Source of the DNA: Selenomonas dianae | GTDB taxonomy: Bacteria; Bacillota; Negativicutes; Selenomonadales; Selenomonadaceae | Assembly: GCF_030644225.1 (NCBI RefSeq) | Contig: NZ_CP128650.1 | Span: forward strand, 1,312,001-1,376,000 | DNA: 64,000 nucleotides | Reading direction: 5' to 3' | Shown here: one piece after another, positions 20,774-29,221 of the stretch | Layout: each line of letters opens with the position of its first letter | Position numbering within the stretch: the first letter of the stretch is position 1 | Notes under the pieces: model-generated | Told to the model about the DNA's origin: nothing | Databases searched by the model: none | What the model saw: the letters and a program-made list of their open reading frames with translations, nothing else | Translations under genes and position numbers: made by a program

Positions 20774-22062
20774 ACGATTATGACCCCATCCTTCATAACA
20801 ATCTTACCATCAACTACGGTGAGAACCGCTTTCCCCTTGAGTTTACGCCCGTTGAATGGCGAATGTCTTCCTCTTGTATAGAATTTGTTCACATCGACCG
20901 TCCATTCCATGTTCGGATCAATTACTGTGACATCGGCGGGAGCGCCCTCCCCGAGTGTTCCCGCATGGAGTTTAAAGACACGTGCCGGTCCGTACGTCAT
21001 GCACTCAATCACTTTCTCAAGTGGAACTTTCCCCGTGTGAACGAGGTCGGTCAACAACACGCCGAGTGCCGTTTCAAGCCCCGGGAATCCGCTCGGCGCA
21101 TAGATGTACTCGCGATCCTTCTCCTCCGGAGCATGTGGTGAGTGGTCGGTGACAATCATATCAATTGTGCCGTCGAGCAGCCCCTCCACCATCGCTTCTA
21201 CATCCTTTGCCGTACGTAGCGGCGGGTTGACCTTTGTCGCGCTGTCACGCGGATCGACGCATTCGTCCGTCATCGTCAGATGGTGCGGTGTGACCTCCGT
21301 CGTTGCGCGTACGCCGCGTGCCTTTGCCTCACGAACGAGCTGTACCGCACGTCCCGAACTGATATGTGCGACGTGTACGTGCGCACCCGCATACTCCGCG
21401 AGCATGACATCGCGTGCAACGGCAATATCCTCCGCCACGATCGGACGCCCCTTGATGCCGAGCATCGCACTGCGATGTCCCTCGTTCATCGCGCCGTCCT
21501 CGACGAGGGATGTGTCCTCCTCGTGATTGATGATCGCCTTGTCGAACGGAACGAGGTAGTCGTAGGCACTGAGCAGTACCTTTGCCGACGGGTCATAATG
21601 CCCATCGTCCGAAAACGCAACTGCCCCCGCCTCGACCATATCGCCGAGCTCCGCGAGCTCCCTGCCCTCCTGATTCTTCGTCACCGCACCGATGATGCGG
21701 ATGTGGATGACGGCGACATCCTCGGCGCGTTTCCTAAGGCTTGTGACGAGTGCCGCATCGTCCACCACGGGACGTGTATTCGGCATCGTTGCAACCGTCG
21801 TATAGCCGCCTGCCGCACCTGCACGCGATCCGGAGGCAAAGTCCTCCTTTGCCTCCTGCCCCGGCTCACGAAAATGCGTGTGCATATCAATGAGCCCCGG
21901 GGTGACAATCTTGCCGGAAGCATCATAGACCTCGGCATCATCCGCACGCAGATCTTTTCCGACCTGACAAATAACTCCGTCCTCGATGAGGACATCACAG
22001 ATTTCATTCCGCTGAGCGGCAGGGTCGATCACCCGTCCGCCCTTCAAAAGCAATGTGCTCAT
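20770..22062 (-). CDS. pyrC: Dihydroorotase, class I
   Basis: Zinc amidohydrolase of 430 aa closing carbamoyl aspartate to dihydroorotate. It has the metal motif DMHTHFREPG, then the TDHSPHAPEEK segment. The ATG at 22062 shares one base with the pyrB stop (TGATG); upstream in-frame sequence belongs to pyrB and is not used. It resembles the PyrC of Gram-positive pyr operons in length. Confidence 0.96.
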   Translation of the reverse strand: MSTLLLKGGRVIDPAAQRNEICDVLIEDGVICQVGKDLRADDAEVYDASGKIVTPGLIDMHTHFREPGQEAKEDFASGSRAGAAGGYTTVATMPNTRPVVDDAALVTSLRKRAEDVAVIHIRIIGAVTKNQEGRELAELGDMVEAGAVAFSDDGHYDPSAKVLLSAYDYLVPFDKAIINHEEDTSLVEDGAMNEGHRSAMLGIKGRPIVAEDIAVARDVMLAEYAGAHVHVAHISSGRAVQLVREAKARGVRATTEVTPHHLTMTDECVDPRDSATKVNPPLRTAKDVEAMVEGLLDGTIDMIVTDHSPHAPEEKDREYIYAPSGFPGLETALGVLLTDLVHTGKVPLEKVIECMTYGPARVFKLHAGTLGEGAPADVTVIDPNMEWTVDVNKFYTRGRHSPFNGRKLKGKAVLTVVDGKIVMKDGVIIV

Positions 22063-23000
22063 CAGGCTTTCCCTCCCATCAGCACCAAGGTGAAGAGTGC
22101 CATACGGATGGCAACCCCATTTTTCACTTCCTCCTGAATCCGCGACTGTACGCCGTAGGCGACGGCCTCCGAAATCTCCCATCCCTTGTTCATGGGCCCC
22201 GGGTGAAGGACAAGCGCATCGTTCGCCAGTGCCAGTCGCTGCTCGTTCAGCCCGTAAATGCGTGCATACTCACGCGTCGAGGGGAACAGCCCCCCCTTCA
22301 TCCGTTCCAGCTGGATGCGCAGTACCTCAATCACATCTGCGCCCTCGACCGCATCTTCGATGCGGTCATGGATGGTGACGCCCTCCTCCTCATGGAGAAA
22401 GCGCGGCAGCAGAGGACGCGGGCCTGCGATGTGTATGTCCATTCCCATCTTGCGCATCCCTTGAATATCCGAGCGTGCCACGCGGCTGTGCAGCACATCC
22501 CCGAGAATGGCGACCTTCAGTCCCGCAAGCTTTCCCTTGTTCTCCTCGATGGTATAGAGATTTAAGAGCCCCTGTGACGGATGTGCATGAGCTCCGTCGC
22601 CCGCATTGATAATCACGGGAGAAACAGCATCGGCAGCGTACGCGGCAGCTCCCTCCGCTTTGTGCCGCATGACAATCGCATCCGTACCCATTGCCTCGAT
22701 CGTGTAGAGTGTGTCGCGCAGGCTCTCCCCCTTGACGACACTGGACGCGCTTGCCGTGATATTCACGACATCCGCGCCGAGATACTTTCCCGCGAGTTCG
22801 AATGACGTGCGCGTGCGCGTACTCGGCTCGTAGAACAGCGTGACGATCGCCTTTCCCCTGAGTGCCGGCACTTTCTTGATGTCACGGCCGACAATGTTCT
22901 TCATCTCGCGTGCCGTGTTCAGGATCAGGCGAATCTCCTCCGCCGAAAAATCCTCAAGCGCAAGAACATCGCGCCCCTTTAGTGATAACTCCTGACTCAT
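22062..23000 (-). CDS. pyrB: Aspartate carbamoyltransferase catalytic chain
   Basis: First committed step of pyrimidine synthesis: carbamoyl phosphate plus aspartate to carbamoyl aspartate; 312 aa. The carbamoyl-phosphate loop STRTRTSFE is near residue 53, and HPSQGLLN and the aspartate-side residues are conserved. Of two close ATGs I use the one at 23000, six bases after GGAAGGGG. No pyrI regulatory chain follows, as in Bacillus. It is the first structural gene behind the leader at 23020-23216. Confidence 0.97.
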   Translation of the reverse strand: MSQELSLKGRDVLALEDFSAEEIRLILNTAREMKNIVGRDIKKVPALRGKAIVTLFYEPSTRTRTSFELAGKYLGADVVNITASASSVVKGESLRDTLYTIEAMGTDAIVMRHKAEGAAAYAADAVSPVIINAGDGAHAHPSQGLLNLYTIEENKGKLAGLKVAILGDVLHSRVARSDIQGMRKMGMDIHIAGPRPLLPRFLHEEEGVTIHDRIEDAVEGADVIEVLRIQLERMKGGLFPSTREYARIYGLNEQRLALANDALVLHPGPMNKGWEISEAVAYGVQSRIQEEVKNGVAIRMALFTLVLMGGKA

Positions 23001-23019
23001 GTGCATCCCCTTCCTTGCA

Positions 23020-23109
23020 CTAACAAAAAAGCTCTCCCATGCCAAAAGAAAGGCATAAGAAAGCTTTGCATTCTAAAATTGGATAGACGGATGGTGCAGT
23101 GTATTGCAT
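23020..23109 (-). CDS. Possible 29-codon pyr leader peptide
   Basis: A short frame begins at an ATG 6 nt after AAGGGAG and ends at a TAG just past the T-run of the attenuator terminator. Its ribosome site is the 3' arm of the PyrR-type hairpin, so folding or PyrR binding would hide it. The peptide (MQYTAPSVYPILEC, then a Phe/Leu/Cys-rich end) resembles nothing I know. Translation up to the stop would cover the terminator stem. Position and ribosome site are seen; the role is inferred. Confidence 0.45.
   Translation of the reverse strand: MQYTAPSVYPILECKAFLCLSFGMGELFC
23025..23066 (-). terminator. Attenuator terminator of the pyr operon
   Basis: On the minus strand AAGCT and TATGCC pair with GGCAT and AGCTT around a T-rich loop, followed by TTTTTTG, all before the pyrB ribosome site. 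Its location downstream of the PyrR-type hairpin and upstream of pyrB makes it the conditional terminator. Confidence 0.8.
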
Positions 23110-23112
23110 TGA

Positions 23113-23147
23113 AAACTCCCTTAAGGCCTCACAGGACCTCTTAAAAG
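23113..23147 (-). promoter_or_regulatory. PyrR-type binding hairpin in the pyr leader
   Basis: On the minus strand CCTTTTAAG, GGTCCTGTGAGGCC and CTTAAGGG form a stem with a purine-rich loop close to the PyrR recognition consensus (AGUCC, GAGAGGCU) of Bacillus pyr leaders. PyrR bound to UMP stabilises such hairpins and promotes termination downstream. No pyrR gene is in the window. A separate GGAAGCG/CGCTTCC hairpin sits just 5' at 23159-23178. Confidence 0.75.
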
Positions 23148-23187
23148 GTGATATGTTCGGAAGCGAAACACCGCTTCCTTTTCCCCC

Positions 23188-23216
23188 ATTATACCGTTTT
23201 CCGCTGAAAAAATCAA
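23188..23216 (-). promoter_or_regulatory. Promoter of the pyr operon
   Basis: TTGATT (23211-23216), 17 bp, TATAAT (23188-23193) on the minus strand. The transcript would begin close to the GGAAGCG hairpin, about 180 nt before the pyrB start. Confidence 0.8.
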
Positions 23217-23232
23217 CCGCCCGCACGATTCC

Positions 23233-23402
23233 CTAGGGAAGCACTGATAAATTCAGCCGCGCCATCTTGACGCATCTTTTTTTCCCGCACTGTGTCGGCA
23301 AATCCTCCACATAGCTTTGGCTATGCGTCCGGTTTGCCTCCTTGTTCGGACGAAAAAATCTACGCCAATCTGACGGACTTCATTTTATCAGCGATTCCCT
23401 AG
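23233..23402 (-). repeat. TIR-bounded ~162 bp MITE-like element, copy 2
   Basis: Element 23237-23398 with CTAG on both sides (23233-23236 and 23399-23402), inverted relative to copies 1 and 3. It shares their terminal repeats, the central hairpin CATAGC/GCTATG and the outer imperfect pairing. The right-hand CTAG contains the recD2 stop codon (TAG on the minus strand), so it abuts the gene without changing its product. It lies just upstream of the pyr promoter. Confidence 0.8.
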
Positions 23403-25567
23403 ATTTTCTCCGCAAGCCGCTCCGCGAGCAAGGTATAGCGACGGCGCGTGCGATCATTGCTGACAGCAGTAAACAACGCGGTGCGGTCACCGATGAGGAT
23501 GACCCCCTTTTTCGCACGCGTCACGGCGGTGTAGAGGAGGTTGCGCTGGAGCATGATATGATGTGCGCGCACGAGCGGGAGGAGGATGATGTCGTACTCG
23601 CTGCCCTGACTTTTATGGACGCTCATCGCATAGGCAAGGGTAAGAGCCCCGAACTCATCCCGCGTGTAGGAGACCTCCATATCCTCCGCAAATGCAATGG
23701 TAAGATGCTCCGAATCAATTTGAACGATGCGCCCGATGTCTCCATTGAACACATTCTTCGTGTAGTCGTTGCGCGTCTGCATGACCTTGTCGCCGCGTCG
23801 AAAGCCGACCGCCTCCGCCTTATCTGCTGCGGGCGGATTCAGTGCCGCCTGTAAACTTCGGTTGAGCAGATCCACGCCGCACGCCTCGCGTCGCATGGGC
23901 GAGAGCACCTGCAGATCCATGAGATCCGTTCCCGCACGGAGGAGGCGCGTACAGATGGAAACAATCTGTGCAGCAGCATCCTCACTCGACACAGCGGGGA
24001 CAAAGGAAAAATCCGCCTCCGTAAAGGAGGGAACACGCCCGGAGTTGATGGCATGTGCATTCAGAACAATTGTTCCTGTATTATTCTGTCGGAAGATCTC
24101 GGTCAGACGTACGCTCGGAATAACCCCCGAGCGCAGGATGTCCTGAAGCACAGCGCCGGGACCAACCGCAGGAAGCTGATCCACGTCACCGACGAGGATG
24201 AGATGCGTCCCCGGCAGAACAGCAGTGAGAAGATGCTGCATGAGTACAATATCCATCATGGACACCTCGTCCACAATGATGACATCTGCCTCCAGCTGCG
24301 TCTCGGCATCACGCCCAAAACGCATCTCGCCGTCCTCCCTGCCCTGTGCCTCAAGCATACGGTGGACGGTCGCAGCGGGACACCCCGTCGCCTCCGCAAG
24401 CCGTTTCGCCGCGCGTCCCGTCGGCGCGGCAAGCAGGATCTCAAGCCCCTGCGCCCCAAGAATGTCGATCATGCTTCGTACGACGGTGGTTTTCCCTGTA
24501 CCGGGACCTCCCGTCAGAACGAGAACACCATGCTCCAGTGCAGCGATGACCGCCTCCCGTTGGGCATCGGCAAGACGAACCGTATGCTCCTCCTCCCATG
24601 CGGTGACAAGGGACATTGTATCATAGACATGAATGTGATCCGCCTTCTGTTGCAGCATCCGCAGGAGCCGTGCCGTCTCCACCTCCGCCTTGTAGAGCTG
24701 CGGCGCATAGATGAGCCGTTCTCCCATATCGTCCACCGCATAGAGGCGGCTCATCTTCACCTCACGGCTGAGCACCTCCATGACCTCGCTGCGCGCAACC
24801 CCGAGACGCTGTGCAGCCCGCTCTGCGAGCATCCCCTCGGGAATACAGCAATGTCCGCTTGAGGAGATCTGTGTGACCTCATAGGAAAGCCCTGCAGCAA
24901 TGCGCTCTGATGAATTTTTTTCCCAGCCTGCGGCGATGGCGATGTTATCTGCCGTGACAAAACCGATTCCGTCAATCTCCCGCGCCAGACGATAGGGGGC
25001 CTTCTCCATCACCTCGACTGCAAGAGATCCATACGCCTTAAAGATGCGTCCGGCATATGCCCCCGTGATGCCATGGTCTTCGAGCCAGAGCATAATATCG
25101 CGCAATTCGGACTGCCGCAGATAGGAAGCGGCAATCTTCTCCGCCGTCTTCGCGCCGATTCCGGCGACCTCCCGAAGGCGGCTCGGCGCGCATTCGATGA
25201 TGAGAAGCGCCTCTGTGCCGAATTTCTCCACAATTCGGCGCGCCATTGCAGGACCTACGCCGTCAATCGTCCCCGAGGCAAGGAAGCGTTCGATGCCGCC
25301 TGCACTCGTCGGTGCACTGATGCGCATACGCATCGCCTGAAACTGACGCCCAAAGCGCGGGTGTGTCACCCATGTACCGACGAGGTGAACCTCCTGACCG
25401 ACGAGGGGGGCTGCCCCCTTCACCGTTGCAGTACACTTCCCCGCGTGCTCCATACGCAGACGAAAGACAGAGAATGCGCCGTCCCCCGCTGCAAAAATGA
25501 TATGATCGACGACGCCCGTGAGTTCTTCTTGCTCGGAGTGAAAGCCGAGATTCTGTCGGAGTTCCAT
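23399..25567 (-). CDS. recD2: RecD2-like ATP-dependent DNA helicase
   Basis: Superfamily 1B 5'-3' helicase of 722 aa, a RecD relative that works without RecBC. The N-terminal region has a helix-hairpin-helix stretch (GIGAKTAEKIA), as in RecD2. Walker A GGPGTGKTTVV is near residues 352-362, Walker B is IIVDEVSMMD, and the C-terminal UvrD-like part has VHKSQGSEYD. The ATG at 25567 is one base past the ABC-F stop, after GGAGG. Its role is probably in DNA repair. The stop lies in the target duplication of the repeat element. Confidence 0.93.
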   Translation of the reverse strand: MELRQNLGFHSEQEELTGVVDHIIFAAGDGAFSVFRLRMEHAGKCTATVKGAAPLVGQEVHLVGTWVTHPRFGRQFQAMRMRISAPTSAGGIERFLASGTIDGVGPAMARRIVEKFGTEALLIIECAPSRLREVAGIGAKTAEKIAASYLRQSELRDIMLWLEDHGITGAYAGRIFKAYGSLAVEVMEKAPYRLAREIDGIGFVTADNIAIAAGWEKNSSERIAAGLSYEVTQISSSGHCCIPEGMLAERAAQRLGVARSEVMEVLSREVKMSRLYAVDDMGERLIYAPQLYKAEVETARLLRMLQQKADHIHVYDTMSLVTAWEEEHTVRLADAQREAVIAALEHGVLVLTGGPGTGKTTVVRSMIDILGAQGLEILLAAPTGRAAKRLAEATGCPAATVHRMLEAQGREDGEMRFGRDAETQLEADVIIVDEVSMMDIVLMQHLLTAVLPGTHLILVGDVDQLPAVGPGAVLQDILRSGVIPSVRLTEIFRQNNTGTIVLNAHAINSGRVPSFTEADFSFVPAVSSEDAAAQIVSICTRLLRAGTDLMDLQVLSPMRREACGVDLLNRSLQAALNPPAADKAEAVGFRRGDKVMQTRNDYTKNVFNGDIGRIVQIDSEHLTIAFAEDMEVSYTRDEFGALTLAYAMSVHKSQGSEYDIILLPLVRAHHIMLQRNLLYTAVTRAKKGVILIGDRTALFTAVSNDRTRRRYTLLAERLAEKI

Positions 25568-25568
25568 A

Positions 25569-27485
25569 TTATGCCTCCGTCAGCTGCTGCCACTTCTCAT
25601 AACGCTGCATAATCTCAATTTCCTTTGCCGCATATGCCTCCGCAATCGCATGACTGCGCTCCGGATCCGCCTGCGTCTCGGGGCGGTTCATCTCGTACTC
25701 AAGCCCCTTGAGTTCTGCTTCCGCCATAGCGATTTCCGCCTCCATGCGCTCGATCATCTCCTGCCGCCGTGCAGCGGGGATGGCACTGTGCACCACAGAT
25801 TTAGGTGCGGCGGACGTTTCCGCGTGTTCTTTTGCCGGCTGTGCAGATGGCAAATGACGCTCCTTTTTCTCCGGTGCGGATACCACCTCTGCCGCCTCAG
25901 CTTCTTTTTTCATCAGATAGTAGCTGTAGTTGCCGAGATATTCCGTGATCCTTCCGTCCCTCAGTTCGAGCGTACAGTTCGCCGTCTTATCGAGGAAATA
26001 GCGGTCATGTGAGACGGCGATGAACGTGCCCGGAAACGCCATCAGAGCCTCCTCGACCGCCTCGCGTGCGGGAATATCGAGATGGTTCGTCGGCTCGTCG
26101 AGTACGAGGAAGTTCGCTCCCGTCAGCATGAGTTTCAAAAACGCCACACGCGCCTGTTCACCGCCTGAGAGTGCGCCGATGAGACGCAGAACGTCATCCC
26201 CGTGAAAGAGGAATGCACCGAGATAGCCGCGTGCCGTCTCCTCGTCCAGACCGAACGTATAACAGATTTCATCCAATACGGTCTTTGTGGGATCGAGCCC
26301 CTCATGCTGCTGCGAAAAGTAACCGATCTTGACACGGCTGCCGATTCTCAGCCGTCCCGTCGCTTCAAGTTCCCCAACGAGGATTTGGAGGAGCGTCGTC
26401 TTTCCGACGCCGTTCTCGCCGATGAGTGCCACCCCGTCGCCCTTGCGGATGAGCAGCGAGATATGGTCAAGTACACGCTGCCCCCCCGGATAGGCAAAGC
26501 AGATGTCCTCAAGTTCTGCTACACGCTGTGCGCATTCCGTCGGTTTTGTAAAGGCAAAATACTGAAAACGCGCCGCCTCGGGCGGGAGTACGATCCGCTC
26601 CAGACGGTTCAGCTGACTTTGCCGTCCACGTGCCTGCTTTGCCTTGATCCCCGCCTTGTAACGGCTGATGTATTCCTCCGTCTTTTTGATCTGTGCCTGC
26701 TGTTTCTCATACGCGCTCAAGAGTGCCGCGCGGCGATCATTCTTCACCCGCATATAATGCGTATAGTTCCCCGTATACACCGTAACCTCCGCATGATCGA
26801 GTTCCAAAATACGATTTGCCACACGGTCGAGGAAGTAACGGTCATGCGAGATCAGAAGCACGCCGCCGCGATAGGATTGCAGAAATTTTTCAAGCCACTC
26901 GATCATTCCAATGTCCAGATGATTCGTCGGCTCATCCAAAAAGAGGAAGTCCGGCTCACGCAGGAGTGCCTTGGCAAGGCAAATGCGCGTGGTCTGTCCG
27001 CCGGAAAAATGCCGCACATCCTTTTGAAGTTCTGCCTCGGAAAAACCAAGACCGAACGCCACACGGCGGATGCGGCTCTCAAAGTCGTAGCCGTCCAGTG
27101 CCTCAAAACGCGTCACAAGATTTCCATAGGCGGCAAGCTCGTCACTGCCGGCCTCCCCTGCCGCAATCGCGTCCTCCATCCGTTCCTTCTCCGCACGCAG
27201 CGCAATGAGATCCGAGAACGCACTGCGCAGCTCCTCATAGAGCGTCGCATGGGTAAACGTCGCCTGCTGCTCGACGTAACCGACCGTATCGGCGCGCTCC
27301 ATCACGATCTGCCCGCCGTCGCTTTCCTCTCTGCCGAGCAGAATCCGCATCAGCGTCGTCTTGCCCGTGCCGTTCGCACCGACAAGACCAATCTTGTCAC
27401 CGCGCCGGACTTCAAAGTTTACATGAGAAAAGAGCGTACGTATCCCATACGCCTTTTCCAGTCCGATGACCTTCAAGCTCCCCAT
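25569..27485 (-). CDS. ABC-F family ATPase (Uup/YdiF-like)
   Basis: Soluble protein of 638 aa with two ATP-binding cassettes and no membrane segments; ABC-F proteins act on the ribosome. Walker A motifs GANGTGKTTLM and GENGVGKTTLL and signatures FSGGQTTRI and LSGGEQARV are present, with the inter-domain linker (ARGRQSQLNRLERI) between them and a charged C-terminal coiled coil from about 550. Of three nearby starts I use the ATG at 27485, 9 nt after GGAGA and 1 bp past the LCP stop. It is probably a housekeeping translation factor; antibiotic protection cannot be judged. Confidence 0.92.
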   Translation of the reverse strand: MGSLKVIGLEKAYGIRTLFSHVNFEVRRGDKIGLVGANGTGKTTLMRILLGREESDGGQIVMERADTVGYVEQQATFTHATLYEELRSAFSDLIALRAEKERMEDAIAAGEAGSDELAAYGNLVTRFEALDGYDFESRIRRVAFGLGFSEAELQKDVRHFSGGQTTRICLAKALLREPDFLFLDEPTNHLDIGMIEWLEKFLQSYRGGVLLISHDRYFLDRVANRILELDHAEVTVYTGNYTHYMRVKNDRRAALLSAYEKQQAQIKKTEEYISRYKAGIKAKQARGRQSQLNRLERIVLPPEAARFQYFAFTKPTECAQRVAELEDICFAYPGGQRVLDHISLLIRKGDGVALIGENGVGKTTLLQILVGELEATGRLRIGSRVKIGYFSQQHEGLDPTKTVLDEICYTFGLDEETARGYLGAFLFHGDDVLRLIGALSGGEQARVAFLKLMLTGANFLVLDEPTNHLDIPAREAVEEALMAFPGTFIAVSHDRYFLDKTANCTLELRDGRITEYLGNYSYYLMKKEAEAAEVVSAPEKKERHLPSAQPAKEHAETSAAPKSVVHSAIPAARRQEMIERMEAEIAMAEAELKGLEYEMNRPETQADPERSHAIAEAYAAKEIEIMQRYEKWQQLTEA

Positions 27486-27486
27486 A

Positions 27487-28950
27487 TCACGATTCTCCAT
27501 CCTTATGCACAGTGTCAGAACGATAGTCACGCCCGATGATCACAATCGCCTGCCTCTCACCTGCGCCATCAACCGGCATGATGACACAGGGGAACGGCAT
27601 TCCGTAGAACAGATTCACATGTGCCTCTGCCGTCATCACGGCGGTTTTCGGGCGATCCGACACGCTGCCCGTCTCGATGCCTCCGATGCGGAATCCCTTC
27701 GCACGCAGGGTGTCTGCAATCTCCGCCCCTGCACCGTCAATGCCGCTCGCATTGATAATCATGACGGAGATGTCCTCCGCCGTATCATTCTTGGCGGTCT
27801 TTTCCGATGCCTCTTTTTTCTCCGGCGTTTCCTCATCTTTTTCTGTACGCTTCCCTGTCGTAATGCCGCGCTCTGCACGCTGCTCCGCTATGGCACGGTC
27901 TCCCTCGGCGAGCAGTTCCTCCGACGAGGGGAGAAGCTCCCGCTCATCCGTCTGCGTCATCACACGCATACGCTCCGGCATATCTGCACGATAGGCAGCG
28001 GCATCACGCTGTGCCGCCTCCTGCATCCGTGCGGGCAGATCCCTTCCCACGCCTGCAAAGAGTTTCCTGCGTGTTTCCACAAGATCGGGAATCCAGTAGC
28101 TGATGTCTCCGAGGTATGCCGGCACCCCCGTTACCATCTGCGTCACCATGCCGCCCGCCTCGATCTCCTTGAGACGCTTTGCCAATGTCAGCAGCTGACG
28201 CGTTGTCAAATCCGTCTCGACCGCATTCTTCACCTCGTCAATCACCGCCGTAAGGCGCGGGAGCACCTGCGGGGAGAGGAATCGGGCGAGCAGCGCACGC
28301 ATGAAATGCTGCTGACGTGCAATGCGCCCGATGTCTCCCTCACCGTCACGATAGCGTACGTATTGGATCGCCTGTGCGCCGTTCATATGCTGCTCCCCCG
28401 GATGCAGATCAATGACAAGACCGCCGTTATCGTCCCACGGATCTTCGTAATACATCCGCTTTTCGACGTTGATGTCCACACCGCCGACTGCATCCACAAT
28501 CCGTTCAAATGCAGATGTGTCGATCATAATGTAATGTGTCACGGGAACACCGACGATTTTTCCCACTGCGTCCAGCGTCAATTCGTGTCCGCCAAACGCA
28601 TAGGCATGATTGATCTTGTCGTAACCATAGCCGCCGACTGCAACGCGCGTATCGCGCGGAATCGAGAGCAGCACAGCTCGCTCCTGTTCCTCATCGACAG
28701 CGGCGAGCATCAGCGTATCACTCCGTCCAACATCCCCCTCCCTGCGATCCACCCCCATGATGAGCACATAGCCGAGATCATTGTCGACTGCATCCGCAAA
28801 CGCATTGACATCGCGCAGCGAACCGGACATAAAGCGAACTCCCGCATAGTATACGGCACAGACGATCAGAAAGGAAACGGCAAATACGACACCGGCAAAT
28901 TTAATAAATGTGTGATCCGAATCCGAGTGCAATAAATTTTTTAATAACAC
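27487..28950 (-). CDS. LytR-CpsA-Psr (LCP) family glycopolymer transferase
   Basis: Membrane-anchored enzyme of 487 aa. Family members transfer polyprenyl-phosphate-linked glycopolymers to the cell envelope. One transmembrane helix lies near residues 18-38. The LCP domain has GVDRREGDVGRSDTLML and LSIPRDTRV, with the arginines that bind the diphosphate. A Glu/Lys-rich spacer leads to a C-terminal LytR_C domain (about 380-455, INASGIDGAGAEIAD). The start is a GTG about 11 nt after AGAGGA. A strong promoter lies at 29045-29073. The acceptor in a diderm host is unknown. Confidence 0.92.
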   Translation of the reverse strand: MLLKNLLHSDSDHTFIKFAGVVFAVSFLIVCAVYYAGVRFMSGSLRDVNAFADAVDNDLGYVLIMGVDRREGDVGRSDTLMLAAVDEEQERAVLLSIPRDTRVAVGGYGYDKINHAYAFGGHELTLDAVGKIVGVPVTHYIMIDTSAFERIVDAVGGVDINVEKRMYYEDPWDDNGGLVIDLHPGEQHMNGAQAIQYVRYRDGEGDIGRIARQQHFMRALLARFLSPQVLPRLTAVIDEVKNAVETDLTTRQLLTLAKRLKEIEAGGMVTQMVTGVPAYLGDISYWIPDLVETRRKLFAGVGRDLPARMQEAAQRDAAAYRADMPERMRVMTQTDERELLPSSEELLAEGDRAIAEQRAERGITTGKRTEKDEETPEKKEASEKTAKNDTAEDISVMIINASGIDGAGAEIADTLRAKGFRIGGIETGSVSDRPKTAVMTAEAHVNLFYGMPFPCVIMPVDGAGERQAIVIIGRDYRSDTVHKDGES

Positions 28951-29044
28951 GCCATATATCGTCCTCTCACAGATGAATTGTATGCAGGAATTGCGGAACG
29001 GACTTCACCTGATTCATGTTTTCTTATATCATCAGATGTTTTTC

Positions 29045-29073
29045 AGTATAACAAAAACAGAAGTTCCATGCAA
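29045..29073 (-). promoter_or_regulatory. Promoter of the LCP-ABC-F-recD2 operon
   Basis: TTGCAT (29068-29073), 17 bp, TATACT (29045-29050) on the minus strand, about 95 bp upstream of the LCP start. Confidence 0.65.
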
Positions 29074-29133
29074 ATAAAATGGAAAATACGATGTGATGAC
29101 GTAAAGCGTTCTGTCGTCATTGCCTTTCCTGCA

Positions 29134-29173
29134 AGAAAAAAGATTCCAACGTCAATGATGACAAAAGGAATCT
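29134..29173 (-). terminator. Terminator after recN
   Basis: AGATTCC pairs with GGAATCT, with an inner GTCA/TGAC helix, followed by six T on the minus strand. It lies about 50 bp past the recN stop and upstream of the LCP promoter. Confidence 0.7.
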
Positions 29174-29221
29174 CTTTTTCTGATTTTACTTCAGTTCCAT
29201 GGAATCGTGCTGACGATTGCC

